A model generated the notes under the pieces. It saw nothing but the letters and a program-made list of their open reading frames with translations, was not told the DNA's origin and searched no databases. The translations under genes were made by a program, and so were the position numbers. From GCA-2708415 sp964353185 (lineage in GTDB: Bacteria > Pseudomonadota > Alphaproteobacteria > Micavibrionales > Micavibrionaceae): 64,000 nucleotides of DNA. Shown piece after piece: positions 34,273 through 43,158 of the stretch (its first letter is position 1; every line of letters begins with the position of its first letter). Where the stretch lies: NCBI GenBank assembly GCA_964353185.1, contig CAYGUV010000001.1:186001-250000 (forward strand). The letters run 5' to 3'.

Positions 34273-34551
34273 TTAATGGATAAGGTGGCTACCTGTCCCA
34301 ATCTTTTCAACAAGGCGTAAACGGAAAGTCTGATCTGCTGATAACTCTTCATTATCGTTATGAACAACGATATTTTCAAAATCAGGCATCATGTTTTGAG
34401 AGTTTACTTTTTTAGAGCTGCGCTGGGCAATTTCTAAAGTTTCTGAGACTAGGGCTTTCAACTCTTTTTTATCCGTATCAGAAAGCTTACCATTCTCGCC
34501 AACTTGGTCACGAATTTCTGCTAATTTTTTAGAAACTTTCTTTAAATTCAT
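34273..34551 (-). CDS. Small hypothetical protein, 92 aa
   Basis: Not recognised. Residues 1-45 form a charged helical region (LKKVSKKLAEIRDQ, then SDTDKKELKALVSETLEIAQ) and the C-terminal half is polar. There is no signal peptide or membrane span. It sits 40 bases before yejE and 99 bases after the next small gene, both inside the yejB-yejE interval and on the same strand. Confidence 0.5.
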   Translation of the reverse strand: MNLKKVSKKLAEIRDQVGENGKLSDTDKKELKALVSETLEIAQRSSKKVNSQNMMPDFENIVVHNDNEELSADQTFRLRLVEKIGTGSHLIH

Positions 34552-34650
34552 GAGCTTGCCTAAATCTTTATGTTGAGAATGCGCTTAACCTACGCCCGTA
34601 ATATTATTCTGTCAATTAAAAATATTAAGGAAAATGAATGTTTCCACAAT

Positions 34651-34857
34651 TTATGATGGTTCTTTAATATAGGGGACTAATCCAGCCTTCTCCGCCATAC
34701 TATGCGCTTGTTTCACAAAGAAATCCTCTTGTGGATCTAAACCCTTAATAGGATTGTTATTTGCAACTTCTCTAAGCTGTTCTAACAAGGATATTGTCTC
34801 TTGCCCTGCCATTCTTCTGAATTCTGCAGAACTAGTTCTTTCATCTCTATCAACCAT
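34651..34857 (-). CDS. Small hypothetical protein, 68 aa
   Basis: Not recognised. It is acidic and soluble; begins MVDRDERTSSAEFRRMAG and ends with KAGLVPYIKEPS. The ribosome site AGGGCG lies five bases before the ATG. It starts 34 bases after yejB. Size, strand and spacing suggest that it is co-transcribed with the transporter genes, but nothing ties it to transport. Confidence 0.5.
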   Translation of the reverse strand: MVDRDERTSSAEFRRMAGQETISLLEQLREVANNNPIKGLDPQEDFFVKQAHSMAEKAGLVPYIKEPS

Positions 34858-34891
34858 AAAAACGCCCTATAGTTTTAATTTTTTACGTAAA

Positions 34892-35998
34892 TTAAACTGT
34901 TCTGGCTTCAAAGTCAATCCTTGGGTCGACTATAACATATACAACATCGCGAATAAGGGTTGTGACCAAGCCAAAGAGGGCAAAGATGTATAATGTTCCC
35001 AAAACAACGGGATAATCGCGATTGATCACGCTTTCATATCCCAAAAGCCCCAATCCATCGAGGGAGAAGATAACCTCAATCAAAAGCGATCCTGTAAAAA
35101 AGATGGCTAAAAATGCGCTGGGGAAGCCGGCAATTACAATCAGCATGGCATTACGGAAGATATGCCCATATAGCACTTGTTTTTCTTCCAATCCTTTTGC
35201 CCGTGCGGTCAAAACATATTGTTTATTAATCTCATCCAAGAATGAATTTTTGGTAAGCATGGTAAGGCCGGCAAAGCCACTAATGACCATGGCTGCCACA
35301 GGCAACACCATATGCCACAGATAATCGACGGTAATTTTCCACCACGGCCAATCTTGCCAACCATCGGAAATTAACCCCCTGAGCGGGAAGAGGTCAAAAT
35401 ATCGCCCCCCCGCAAACAAAATGATGAGCAAAATGGCAAACATAAATGATGGGATGGCATAGCCCGTAAAAACCGCCGCTGATGTCCAGATGTCAAATTT
35501 TTGACCATCTGTTACGGCCTTTTTAATGCCAAGCGGAATAGAGATAAGATAAATTATCAACGTAGACCAAAGGCCAAGAGAAATCGATACGGGGAGTTTT
35601 TCTAGAACCAAATCAATGACAGAAACATCGCGATAATAACTTTCGCCAAGATCGAAAGTCGCATAATTTTTGACCATTTCAAAAAAACGAATATGGGCGG
35701 GTTTATCAAATCCATACATCGCATTTAATTCGGCAACAAATTCAGGATCCAACCCTTGGGACCCGCGGTAATTATTGGATTGGCCAGTGCTTTGCGATGC
35801 GGCGCCGGCGCTCATATCTGCGCCTCCGCTGCCGCCGCCAAAACGCGCAGTGGCTTCGACGCCGTGTCCTTGCAATTCGGATATCATCCTTTCGACAGGG
35901 CCGCCAGGAACAAATTGAACAATCACAAAACTAACAAGCATGATCCCCAATAAAGTTGGGATCATCAAAAGCAGTCTTTTTAAAAGGTAATTTGCCAT
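34892..35998 (-). CDS. yejB: Peptide ABC transporter permease YejB
   Basis: 368 residues, a DppB/YejB-type permease with about six membrane spans and the opening LLKRLLLMIPTLLGIMLVSFVIVQFVPGGPVE. The EAA-like coupling loop is in LTARAKGLEEKQVLYGHIFRNAML. A Gly/Ser/Ala/Gln-rich insert at about 50-72 (FGGGSGGADMSAGAASQS) in the first periplasmic loop is characteristic of YejB but unusually low-complexity here. Its start lies four bases after the histidine phosphatase stop. Confidence 0.9.
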   Translation of the reverse strand: MANYLLKRLLLMIPTLLGIMLVSFVIVQFVPGGPVERMISELQGHGVEATARFGGGSGGADMSAGAASQSTGQSNNYRGSQGLDPEFVAELNAMYGFDKPAHIRFFEMVKNYATFDLGESYYRDVSVIDLVLEKLPVSISLGLWSTLIIYLISIPLGIKKAVTDGQKFDIWTSAAVFTGYAIPSFMFAILLIILFAGGRYFDLFPLRGLISDGWQDWPWWKITVDYLWHMVLPVAAMVISGFAGLTMLTKNSFLDEINKQYVLTARAKGLEEKQVLYGHIFRNAMLIVIAGFPSAFLAIFFTGSLLIEVIFSLDGLGLLGYESVINRDYPVVLGTLYIFALFGLVTTLIRDVVYVIVDPRIDFEARTV

Positions 35999-36001
35999 GG
36001 G

Positions 36002-36616
36002 TTAAGGTTTAACATTCCACGCGACAACATGCCATTTATTATCTTCATATTTCAACAGGCCAAGCGCACCCGTTGATAATTTCATAGAATGCTGTTTTTT
36101 AAAACTTTCAAAATCATCCGTTAGGTGAGGGGCAAATCGGGCGATGCCGTTGGATGTGACCACTAAAATTGTGTCTTGGTCATCGTCCAAAATATGTTTG
36201 GCAAAGCTCTTCCAATTTTGAATACATTCATCGGGGTTAAATTGCCAACCATCGGGAACAATCGCGTGTTCATCCCATTTTTGAATGGCGTCGGCACCAA
36301 TACGCTCAATTACTTTGTCTTCGGTCAGGTTTTCATCAGGGCCGTAGTCAATTTCATTAAAAATCTCAAGCGGGAAGGCTGGTTGAGGATATTGAAGTTC
36401 TTGAAGAGCAATCTCTGCAGTTTCTTTTGTGCGCTGAAGATTTGAACAATAAGTAATTTCTGGAATAAAATTATTGTCTTTCAACCATGCCCCTAATTTT
36501 TTGGCCTGCGCCCGCCCTGTTTCTACAAGGGGTAGGTCGGTACGGCCGCCAACACGCGTTGGGGTTTGATCTTTGGTAAATGTATTGCCATGACGCGCAA
36601 TGATAAGAATGGTCAT
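36002..36616 (-). CDS. Histidine phosphatase family protein
   Basis: 204 residues. The phosphohistidine motif is RHGNTF at 8-13 (usually RHGxT), with RTKETAEIAL in the middle and a second catalytic region around LVVTSNGIARF where a His usually sits; here the residue is Asn-Gly, so activity or substrate may differ. The family includes phosphoglycerate mutase-like phosphatases acting on small phosphomonoesters. It overlaps the kdsB stop by four bases and precedes yejB by three, so all are in one transcript. Confidence 0.78.
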   Translation of the reverse strand: MTILIIARHGNTFTKDQTPTRVGGRTDLPLVETGRAQAKKLGAWLKDNNFIPEITYCSNLQRTKETAEIALQELQYPQPAFPLEIFNEIDYGPDENLTEDKVIERIGADAIQKWDEHAIVPDGWQFNPDECIQNWKSFAKHILDDDQDTILVVTSNGIARFAPHLTDDFESFKKQHSMKLSTGALGLLKYEDNKWHVVAWNVKP

Positions 36617-37422
36617 GAGATATCTTTTAATATTTTTTCGGCGCGCGTCACATCTTCGGGGGAATCGATTCCCGCCTGTGCGAGGCCTGCTTTTACATCT
36701 AAGGTCACGGTATGGATGGGGATGTCATTTTCTAAAAGGCGTAACTGCTCTAACCCCTCCAGTTGTTCATATTTACCTTGGGGAAGGGCGACAAATTTCT
36801 CAAGGGTTGCAACACGAAACCCATATAAACCAAGATGCTGATGAACGGGCGAAAATTCATCAGTGCGATATTTATCCTCTTTTCGGATGGCGGGCAGGAT
36901 ATTTTTTGAAAACCACAACGCTTGACCATCATGATTTAAAATGGCGGTTGTACCGCTAAAGGGGGTTTGTTTTTTATTCTCCCGCAATTGATCTAATTCA
37001 TGCCAGCGTAAGTTGATAACAGGGGTAATAACTTGAATATCAGGATTGTTTTGAACGGCGCTCACCATTTTTGCAATTGCTTCAGGCGGGGTGAAGGGGG
37101 CGTCCCCTTGCAGACCAAAAACAAAATCAGATGTAGGGTTTATTTTTTTAACCGCTTCTAAAACGCGGTCAGATCCCGTCGCACAATTATCTGAGGTCAT
37201 AACGGCGTGAACGCCCAATTCTTCAGCGTGGAGAAGGATCCGCTCATCCTCTGTTGCCACCGCTATCGTAATATTTTGTGTATCACCTAATGAATTGGCC
37301 GCTTTTTTGGCGATATCAACCACCCGCGACAACATGGTTTGACCCGCAATTTTCACCAACGGTTTCCCAGGGAAACGTGTTGAGCCATAGCGGGCAGGAA
37401 TGATTATTGTATAATTTGTCAT
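36613..37422 (-). CDS. kdsB: CMP-KDO synthetase
   Basis: 269 residues (about 250 is usual). It activates 3-deoxy-D-manno-octulosonate with CTP for LPS core synthesis, so a Gram-negative outer membrane is expected. The nucleotide-binding start IIPARYGSTRFPGKPL is at 6-21, with VQGDAPF/LQGDAPFTPPEAI, and the C-terminal QLEGLEQLRLLENDIPIHTV block is conserved. It overlaps the histidine phosphatase by four bases; the enzyme supplies the substrate for LPS built elsewhere. Confidence 0.93.
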   Translation of the reverse strand: MTNYTIIIPARYGSTRFPGKPLVKIAGQTMLSRVVDIAKKAANSLGDTQNITIAVATEDERILLHAEELGVHAVMTSDNCATGSDRVLEAVKKINPTSDFVFGLQGDAPFTPPEAIAKMVSAVQNNPDIQVITPVINLRWHELDQLRENKKQTPFSGTTAILNHDGQALWFSKNILPAIRKEDKYRTDEFSPVHQHLGLYGFRVATLEKFVALPQGKYEQLEGLEQLRLLENDIPIHTVTLDVKAGLAQAGIDSPEDVTRAEKILKDIS

Positions 37423-37499
37423 TATTATTGATATTATATTATAACTTATGGTAAGTGTTTATTATATTAGTAATTGAATGAGAATAATAGGATTAGAAT

Positions 37500-37826
37500 A
37501 TGTCAGAAAATGCCCCTTTGCAACCTAATGAAAAAGCTAAAATGTTAAGGGCCATGCCCATTGGTGGTATTGGGTTAGCAGCAAAAGCAGAGACTATGCC
37601 GACATTATTCGAAAAGCAAGTTATGAGTGGTGATCATCCGTTTGCCGCAAGAATTAAAGAAAATTATAGAAGAAATAGTAGGCATGAAACTGCTAAAGAA
37701 TTTCTGACTGCTGCACATGACGGTTTTATCACTACCTTAAACAAATTGTTTGCTCCAGTAAGTCGTCCTGTAGAATCTGCTGTTTCTAAAGCTGTGGCTA
37801 AGATTAGAGCTTACACTAAAGGTTAA
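37500..37826 (+). CDS. Small hypothetical protein, 108 aa
   Basis: Not recognised. Mostly polar, with a helical C-terminus (VESAVSKAVAKIRAYTKG) that is basic and amphipathic. AGGA precedes the ATG. It is the only plus-strand gene within a long leftward block and its stop shares TTAA (37823-37826) with that of yejA. It may have its own AT-rich promoter in 37423-37499. No signal peptide. Confidence 0.5.
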   Translation: MSENAPLQPNEKAKMLRAMPIGGIGLAAKAETMPTLFEKQVMSGDHPFAARIKENYRRNSRHETAKEFLTAAHDGFITTLNKLFAPVSRPVESAVSKAVAKIRAYTKG

Positions 37827-39631
37827 TCCTTAACCCACCATGTATCCGTAACCGCTGGCGTTAGGTCTGAAAGATTTTCTGGGTGGCCTAATTTCTTCCA
37901 ATACGCAATCCGCCAATAATCAATATGCCAATGGGGAATCAGGTAATGCCCAGAAAGCAAAACACGGTCTAAGGCGCGGGTTAACGCAATCAATTCGTCA
38001 CGGCTTGGTGCTTTTATTATACGCTCAATTAAATCATCAATCACAGGGTTTTTGATACCCATATAATTGCGAGATCCAGGAATGTCTGCCTTGGCAGATG
38101 CCCAATAATCTCGTTGTTCATTACCGGGGGAGCTTGATTGCCCCATCGACATGACGGTCACATCATAATCAAAATCATTCATACGATTTTGATATTGCGC
38201 AGGGTCCAGCGTTCTAAAGTTCGCCTCAACGCCGATCTTTTTTAAATTGCTAATCATGGGTAAAACCCAACGCTCAAACAGCGGGTTTGAATCAATAATT
38301 TCAAATGATAAACGTTGCCCCGTTGTTTCATGAACGCGGATGCCATCATCCCCCAATTTATATCCTGCGGCGTCTAATAAGTTCATAGCTGTTCGCAAAT
38401 TTTTACGCAAATTGCCAGTGCCGTCTGTCACAGGTGGTTGATATCTTTTGGTGAAAACATCGTCAGAAACCTTACCGCGATATTCTTCCAAAATCTCTAA
38501 CACGCGGCCAGTTGGGTTTCCCTCTAGCGCCGCTAATTCAGAATTTTCGAAATAGCTATTGCTTCGTTTATATCCACCATAGGCGAATTGTTTGTTCGAC
38601 CACTCAAAGTCAAACGCCTGCTCCAACGCTTGGCGGACACGAATATCTTCAAACATAGGTTTGCGTAGGTTAAAGATAAATCCTTGCATCCCTTGGGGGC
38701 GTTTATGGGGAATTTCTTCTTTAATGATATCACCATTTTTAACAGCAGGCGCGTTATATGCGGTCTCCCAAAGCTTAGCAGTGTTCTCAACACGGTAATC
38801 ATATTCACCGGCAAAAAACGCCTCTAATGCGACATTACTGTCTTTGTAGTAATCAAATTCAATACGTTCAAAATTAAATTTCCCTTTATTAATGGGTAAA
38901 TCCTTACCCCAATAATCATTTACTTTTTTATATGTGATGGAACGGCCCGCATCAATTTTTTCAATTGTGTAAGGTCCACTGCCCAAGGGAGGGGTTAAGG
39001 TTGTTTTTGTGAAATCATTTTCTTCTTTCTCCCAATAATGTTTTGGCAAAATAGCCATTTGGGAAAGAATAAGGGGAAGCTCTGCATTCCCATCATCTTT
39101 AAATGAAAATTTAATACGCATAGGGGAGGTTGTTTCTGCTTTTGTGACATCACCATAATACGCTTTGAAAAAAGGGGAGCCATGCTCCATAAAATTATCA
39201 AAGCTCCATTTAACATCTTCTGCGGTAACGGGCGTACCATCATGCCATTTTGCCTTGGGGTTTAGGTTGAAGGCTATCCATGTTCTATCGTCAGTGTCAT
39301 ATTCGATGGTTTCTGCCAGCAATCCATACATTGAAAAGGCTTCATCATAGCTTTGTTCCATAAGGGAATCGTAAATCATGCTTTGCCCAAAAAAGACCAT
39401 GCCTGCGGCAGGTGTCCCTTTGATAATAAAAGGATTGAGAGAGTCAAAAGTACCAATCGCAGAATTTTTTAATGTACCGCCAATGGGGGCATCCACATTT
39501 GTGTAATCAAGATGAGTAAAATTTGTTTCATATTTGGGAGTGCCATGCATCGCAATGGATGACTTTTTTACAATTTCAGCCTGCGCAGAAAGGGGCAGCA
39601 ATAAGAAAGAAGCAAGAAGAAGAGTTCTCAT
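37823..39631 (-). CDS. yejA: Peptide ABC transporter substrate-binding protein YejA
   Basis: 602 residues with a signal peptide (MRTLLLASFLLLPLSAQAEI, cleavage near 18). It belongs to the SBP family 5 (oligopeptide-binding), with the hallmark DGTPVTAEDVKWSFDNF near 130-146 and NLRKPMFEDIRVRQALEQAFDFEW in the second lobe. It would capture peptides in the periplasm and hand them to YejBE. It follows pyrD by 12 bases on the same strand. Downstream, kdsB and yejB continue in the same direction after the small plus-strand gene. Confidence 0.9.
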   Translation of the reverse strand: MRTLLLASFLLLPLSAQAEIVKKSSIAMHGTPKYETNFTHLDYTNVDAPIGGTLKNSAIGTFDSLNPFIIKGTPAAGMVFFGQSMIYDSLMEQSYDEAFSMYGLLAETIEYDTDDRTWIAFNLNPKAKWHDGTPVTAEDVKWSFDNFMEHGSPFFKAYYGDVTKAETTSPMRIKFSFKDDGNAELPLILSQMAILPKHYWEKEENDFTKTTLTPPLGSGPYTIEKIDAGRSITYKKVNDYWGKDLPINKGKFNFERIEFDYYKDSNVALEAFFAGEYDYRVENTAKLWETAYNAPAVKNGDIIKEEIPHKRPQGMQGFIFNLRKPMFEDIRVRQALEQAFDFEWSNKQFAYGGYKRSNSYFENSELAALEGNPTGRVLEILEEYRGKVSDDVFTKRYQPPVTDGTGNLRKNLRTAMNLLDAAGYKLGDDGIRVHETTGQRLSFEIIDSNPLFERWVLPMISNLKKIGVEANFRTLDPAQYQNRMNDFDYDVTVMSMGQSSSPGNEQRDYWASAKADIPGSRNYMGIKNPVIDDLIERIIKAPSRDELIALTRALDRVLLSGHYLIPHWHIDYWRIAYWKKLGHPENLSDLTPAVTDTWWVKD

Positions 39632-39643
39632 GATAAGTCCTTT

Positions 39644-40732
39644 TTAAATTTTATTTTTTGAACCAATGGCATCAGATAAATTTTCAAAACCATCTTTATC
39701 TATGAGGTCTATTAGCCCCTTATTAATATCATAAATTAAATCGGGCCCTTGAAATATAAGCGCAGAATAAATTTGTATCAATGATGCACCCGCGCATATT
39801 TTATCATAGGCATCTTGCGCGCTAGAGATTCCACCAACACCAATAATGGGGATTTTACCCTTGGTAAGCGCGTAAAAATTGCGGATGATTTCTGTTGATT
39901 TATCAGTCAGCGGTTTTCCACTAAGGCCGCCACCTTCGGCGCGAAAATTTTCAGGTAAAAATTCAGGCCGTGCCAATGTTGTATTGGATAAGATAATACC
40001 GTCAATTTCGGCTTCCAATAGAGACTTTGCAACTTCTTCTTGTTCGTCTTCCTTTAGGTCTGGTGCAAGCTTAATTACGAGAGGGGGGGTATATTCCTCT
40101 TTAAATTTATCCCTTGCCGTTCTAACTTTTTCAATTAGCGGTAATAGATTTTCACGTTGTTGCAAATTTCTTAAACCCGGTGTGTTGGGGGAAGAAATAT
40201 TTATCGTAAAATAATCGGCGTACCGACTAAGCGCACAGATAAGATTGCAATAATCTTCAGCGGGTTCAGTTTGGTCTTTGTTCATACCAATATTTAAACC
40301 CAAGATACCTTTATTCTCAGAATGGCGCGTTAAATAATGCTCAACATTTTCTTTGAAAATGCGCAGGCCTTTATTGGGGAAGCCCATACGGTTGATGACC
40401 GCGTTATTGTTTACATCGCGAAAGACACGTGGTTTCGGGTTGCCTAATTGTGGATTGGGGGTGACGGTGCCAACCTCTACGGCGCCAAAGCCTAAATCAA
40501 AAAGCCCTTTAATAGCATCAGCATTTTTATCAAAACCAGCCGACAGACCAACTGGATTTTTAAAAGTTAAATCCCACAAATTAATAAAAAGACGTTCATC
40601 ATTTAACTTTTTTTGTTTGGGGGTAAGCCCATATTTTAAACATTGAATAGTAATGTTATGCGCTGTTTCTGGTTTAAGCGCATGCAGGGCAGGGCGTATA
40701 GTTGAAAAAGGTATTTCTATCGGTAAGGTCAT
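39644..40732 (-). CDS. pyrD: Dihydroorotate dehydrogenase, class 2 (quinone)
   Basis: 362 residues. It oxidises dihydroorotate to orotate with membrane quinone. The N-terminal helical extension is typical of the class 2, membrane-bound enzyme. FMN-binding and active-site segments are NPVGLSAGFDKNADAIKGL, GTVTPNPQLGNPKPRVF, NRMGFPNKG, NISSPNTPGLRNLQ (with the catalytic Ser) and GVGGISSAQDAYDKICAGASLIQIYSAL. It is divided from pgsA by 75 bases. Confidence 0.95.
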   Translation of the reverse strand: MTLPIEIPFSTIRPALHALKPETAHNITIQCLKYGLTPKQKKLNDERLFINLWDLTFKNPVGLSAGFDKNADAIKGLFDLGFGAVEVGTVTPNPQLGNPKPRVFRDVNNNAVINRMGFPNKGLRIFKENVEHYLTRHSENKGILGLNIGMNKDQTEPAEDYCNLICALSRYADYFTINISSPNTPGLRNLQQRENLLPLIEKVRTARDKFKEEYTPPLVIKLAPDLKEDEQEEVAKSLLEAEIDGIILSNTTLARPEFLPENFRAEGGGLSGKPLTDKSTEIIRNFYALTKGKIPIIGVGGISSAQDAYDKICAGASLIQIYSALIFQGPDLIYDINKGLIDLIDKDGFENLSDAIGSKNKI

Positions 40733-40806
40733 ATTTATAGAAAACTATAGGAAACAGGCGAAATCAAGGCAAATTGAAAGTTTTGGACGAATTATTAGCG
40801 CAATAT

Positions 40807-41361
40807 TTAATTAGGAAAATGTTTGAACCCTGCTTTTAAATAATCCCACCCCGTAATAACGGTTAAAACCGCAGCAATTGTTAACCCAACTTGCCCAATT
40901 TCTAAGGTATAGGGCAACACGCTATCGCCATAATCACCCATGACTAAAAACCCTAAGGCAATCATTTGTATGGTCGTTTTCCATTTTGCCAATTGTGAGA
41001 CTGGCAATTGTACATTCAACGGCCCCAAAAACTCGCGCATGCCAGAAACAAGAAATTCCCGCATCAGGATAATTATCGCCGGGATCATCCAAAAACCATC
41101 AATACGGTCAAACCCAACAAGGGCAAGTAATAACGATGCAATGAACACTTTGTCACAGATAGGATCAAGGAATTTTCCCACTGCGCTTTCCACCGACCAT
41201 TTGCGGGCCAAATGCCCATCTAAAAAATCTGTAACGCATGCAATGGTATAAAAGGCCAACGCCGCCCACGCCGCCCATGCCATAGGAATATATAAAAGCC
41301 CAATAACAATAGGGATTAAGAATATGCGTAAGTAGGTAAGGTAATTGGGTATGTTTTTCAT
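40807..41361 (-). CDS. pgsA: CDP-diacylglycerol-glycerol-3-phosphate 3-phosphatidyltransferase
   Basis: 184 residues from the ATG at 41361; an in-frame ATG 57 bases further upstream would add a Cys-rich, non-membrane extension and run into the previous gene. It makes phosphatidylglycerol phosphate in the inner membrane. The CDP-alcohol phosphotransferase motif is complete: DG-HL-AR-x8-G-x3-D-x3-D in DFLDGHLARKWSVESAVG then KFLDPICDK. Several membrane spans follow. It stands 41 bases after the orphan gene at 41402. Confidence 0.92.
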   Translation of the reverse strand: MKNIPNYLTYLRIFLIPIVIGLLYIPMAWAAWAALAFYTIACVTDFLDGHLARKWSVESAVGKFLDPICDKVFIASLLLALVGFDRIDGFWMIPAIIILMREFLVSGMREFLGPLNVQLPVSQLAKWKTTIQMIALGFLVMGDYGDSVLPYTLEIGQVGLTIAAVLTVITGWDYLKAGFKHFPN

Positions 41362-41401
41362 GAAATAAACATAACAGTTTGTAATGCAACGAGCGAGAAA
41401 A

Positions 41402-42055
41402 TTATGGAGCTGCCCCAAGTGAGCTGTGCAATGTTCTATCAGAATGGAAGCTCTCCAATGAATCCAACTTAAATTTTATGGCAGCAATAACACCACCATT
41501 ATCTATACCTTGGTTGGCAACGAGTAAAATGTTTCCATTCGTATCTGAGGAAAACCCATATGAAAGCAATTGTTTTGCAACAAATCGAAAAGGGCATCTA
41601 TTTAAACCTGGTTTATTATCTCTCGGTCTGGAGAAAAAAGCGTTTCTTTGATTAAAAGTTAGGCTGAATGCTTTGTTGCCATCTATTTCTTCATTTTCAT
41701 CAACATGACGAGCATAAATTAAAGCCATTTCTTCTAAAATTGCGGGTGTATTATTACTGAAAGTATTTCTGCAATATTCGAAGCGTTTGTAAGCAAAATC
41801 ATTTAGACCAGCATTTGACAACGATGGAGCGTATTTTAAGAGTATTAAATAGTTATCTAAAATATTCTTTAAGACATGAAAATATTGGGCTATTTGATAA
41901 GAATTTTCTAATACATCAAGAGCAGCTGTAAATTCATCTACCTTTAAAGGGTGTGTTTGGATTTTTTTGATACCATCTAATACTGGTTCAGTTTCCCAGA
42001 AGACACTGGCTTGTTTAATGGAACTTAAACTTTGTGGATATCCAAACAATGCCAT
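41402..42055 (-). CDS. Hypothetical protein, 217 aa
   Basis: Not recognised. Helical and soluble, with SYQIAQYFHVLKNILDNYLILL near 50-75 and a C-terminal region containing SDTNGNILLVANQGIDNGGVIAAIKF. No signal peptide. Its first 31 bases overlap the end of the small gene 42025-42279, in another frame. The pair sits between ctrA and pgsA. It could be part of a longer gene split by a frameshift, but each piece has a plausible start and the smaller one ends cleanly. Confidence 0.5.
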   Translation of the reverse strand: MALFGYPQSLSSIKQASVFWETEPVLDGIKKIQTHPLKVDEFTAALDVLENSYQIAQYFHVLKNILDNYLILLKYAPSLSNAGLNDFAYKRFEYCRNTFSNNTPAILEEMALIYARHVDENEEIDGNKAFSLTFNQRNAFFSRPRDNKPGLNRCPFRFVAKQLLSYGFSSDTNGNILLVANQGIDNGGVIAAIKFKLDSLESFHSDRTLHSSLGAAP

Positions 42056-42279
42056 ATTTGGTTTTGTACAATGGCTTTAATAATATCTTTTCTAGATAAT
42101 GACCATTCAAAGTAAGCCTTAATTAATAGTGGGTCTAGTAATACTTGTAAAGTTTGAACTGTTGGTAAATCAACATTATTGTTTTCCATTAAGCTTAATA
42201 TGCGATCCATTAATTTTTTGATTAATAAATAGTCAAAGTCATTCTTTGAGGGCACACATAAGGGTAGTTCTAAATCCAT
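42025..42279 (-). CDS. Small hypothetical protein, 84 aa
   Basis: Not recognised. Acidic N-terminus (MDLELPLCVPSKNDFDYLL), then a helical region with leucines (MDRILSLMENNNVDLPTVQTLQVLLDPLL). It overlaps the next gene downstream by 31 bases in a different frame and starts 48 bases below the ctrA stop. Possibly translated together with the 217-aa gene. Confidence 0.45.
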   Translation of the reverse strand: MDLELPLCVPSKNDFDYLLIKKLMDRILSLMENNNVDLPTVQTLQVLLDPLLIKAYFEWSLSRKDIIKAIVQNQIWHCLDIHKV

Positions 42280-42327
42280 GAAATAGAACTACCAAAAATA
42301 ATACATTATGTCAATTAAATTAAAAGC

Positions 42328-43023
42328 TTAAGCAGTCGCTTTTTCTTCGGCAGGTTCGCGCATTACGTAGCCGCGTCCCCAGACTGTTTCAATGTGGCTC
42401 TCACCGTTATTCATGTTTTCAATCTTCTTACGGAGTTTGCAAATAAACACATCAATAATCTTTACTTCAGGCTCGTCCATGCCGCCATATAGATGGTTTA
42501 AGAACATTTCTTTGGTCAAAGTTGTCCCCTTACGAAGCGCAAGCAATTCAACAATACCATATTCTTTACCAGTAAGGTGTAATGGCTTGCCCGCGACCTC
42601 AACCGTACGGCTGTCGAGGTTCACAATCACATTTCCTGTGACAATCGTGCTTTGTGAATGGCCTTGTGAACGACGGACAATCGCCTGAATACGTGCCATA
42701 AGCTCACGTTTGTCAAATGGCTTGGTTAAGTAATCATCTGCACCGAATCCGAGGCCTTTAATCTTGTTGTCCAATTCTGTTAATCCAGAAAGAATCAAAA
42801 TAGGGGTGTCAACTTTTGATGCGCGGAATGTTTTTAAAACATCGTAGCCATCCATGTCTGGAAGCATTAGATCAAGGATAATAATATCGTAATCATAAAG
42901 CTTTCCAATTTCTAAGCCATCTTCACCCAAATCGGTCGTATCAATAACGTACCCTTCGGATTTAAGCATAAGCTCAATTGATTTTGCTGTGGAACTGTCG
43001 TCCTCGACTAATAAAACGCGCAT
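42328..43023 (-). CDS. ctrA: Cell cycle response regulator CtrA
   Basis: 231 residues, matching CtrA across its length. The receiver has the phospho-acceptor Asp51 in IIILDLMLPDMDG, a Thr/Ser-type site ILILSGLTEL and Lys in YLTKPFDKREL; the OmpR-type DNA-binding domain has GKEYGIVELLALRKGTTLTKEMFLNHLYGGMDEPEVKIIDVFICKLRKKI. CtrA is the master regulator of cell cycle and flagellar genes in alphaproteobacteria, phosphorylated by ChpT. It is divergent from fliI, and their shared region holds an array of TTAA half-sites. The last residues (EEKATA) resemble the AA-type C-terminal degron needed for ClpXP turnover. Confidence 0.96.
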   Translation of the reverse strand: MRVLLVEDDSSTAKSIELMLKSEGYVIDTTDLGEDGLEIGKLYDYDIIILDLMLPDMDGYDVLKTFRASKVDTPILILSGLTELDNKIKGLGFGADDYLTKPFDKRELMARIQAIVRRSQGHSQSTIVTGNVIVNLDSRTVEVAGKPLHLTGKEYGIVELLALRKGTTLTKEMFLNHLYGGMDEPEVKIIDVFICKLRKKIENMNNGESHIETVWGRGYVMREPAEEKATA

Positions 43024-43061
43024 TTCTTGCCTCTATTTATAATTGTTATAATAATGAAAAA

Positions 43062-43120
43062 TTAACTATTGTTAATAAAGGTTAACATATTTTCAAAAAG
43101 TTAACAAAGTTATTTATTAA
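43062..43120. promoter_or_regulatory. Array of TTAA(C) half-sites between ctrA and fliI
   Basis: TTAA occurs at 43062, 43072, 43082, 43101 and 43117. The first three are exactly 10 bp apart (TTAA-N6-TTAA-N6-TTAA), with GTTAAC around the third. Classical CtrA boxes are TTAA-N7-TTAA, so this is a variant or an arrangement on one DNA face. It would allow CtrA to control itself and fliI. Confidence 0.55.
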
Positions 43121-43158
43121 CCTTTTGGTACAATGGCATTTCGCGTTACAATAAAACT

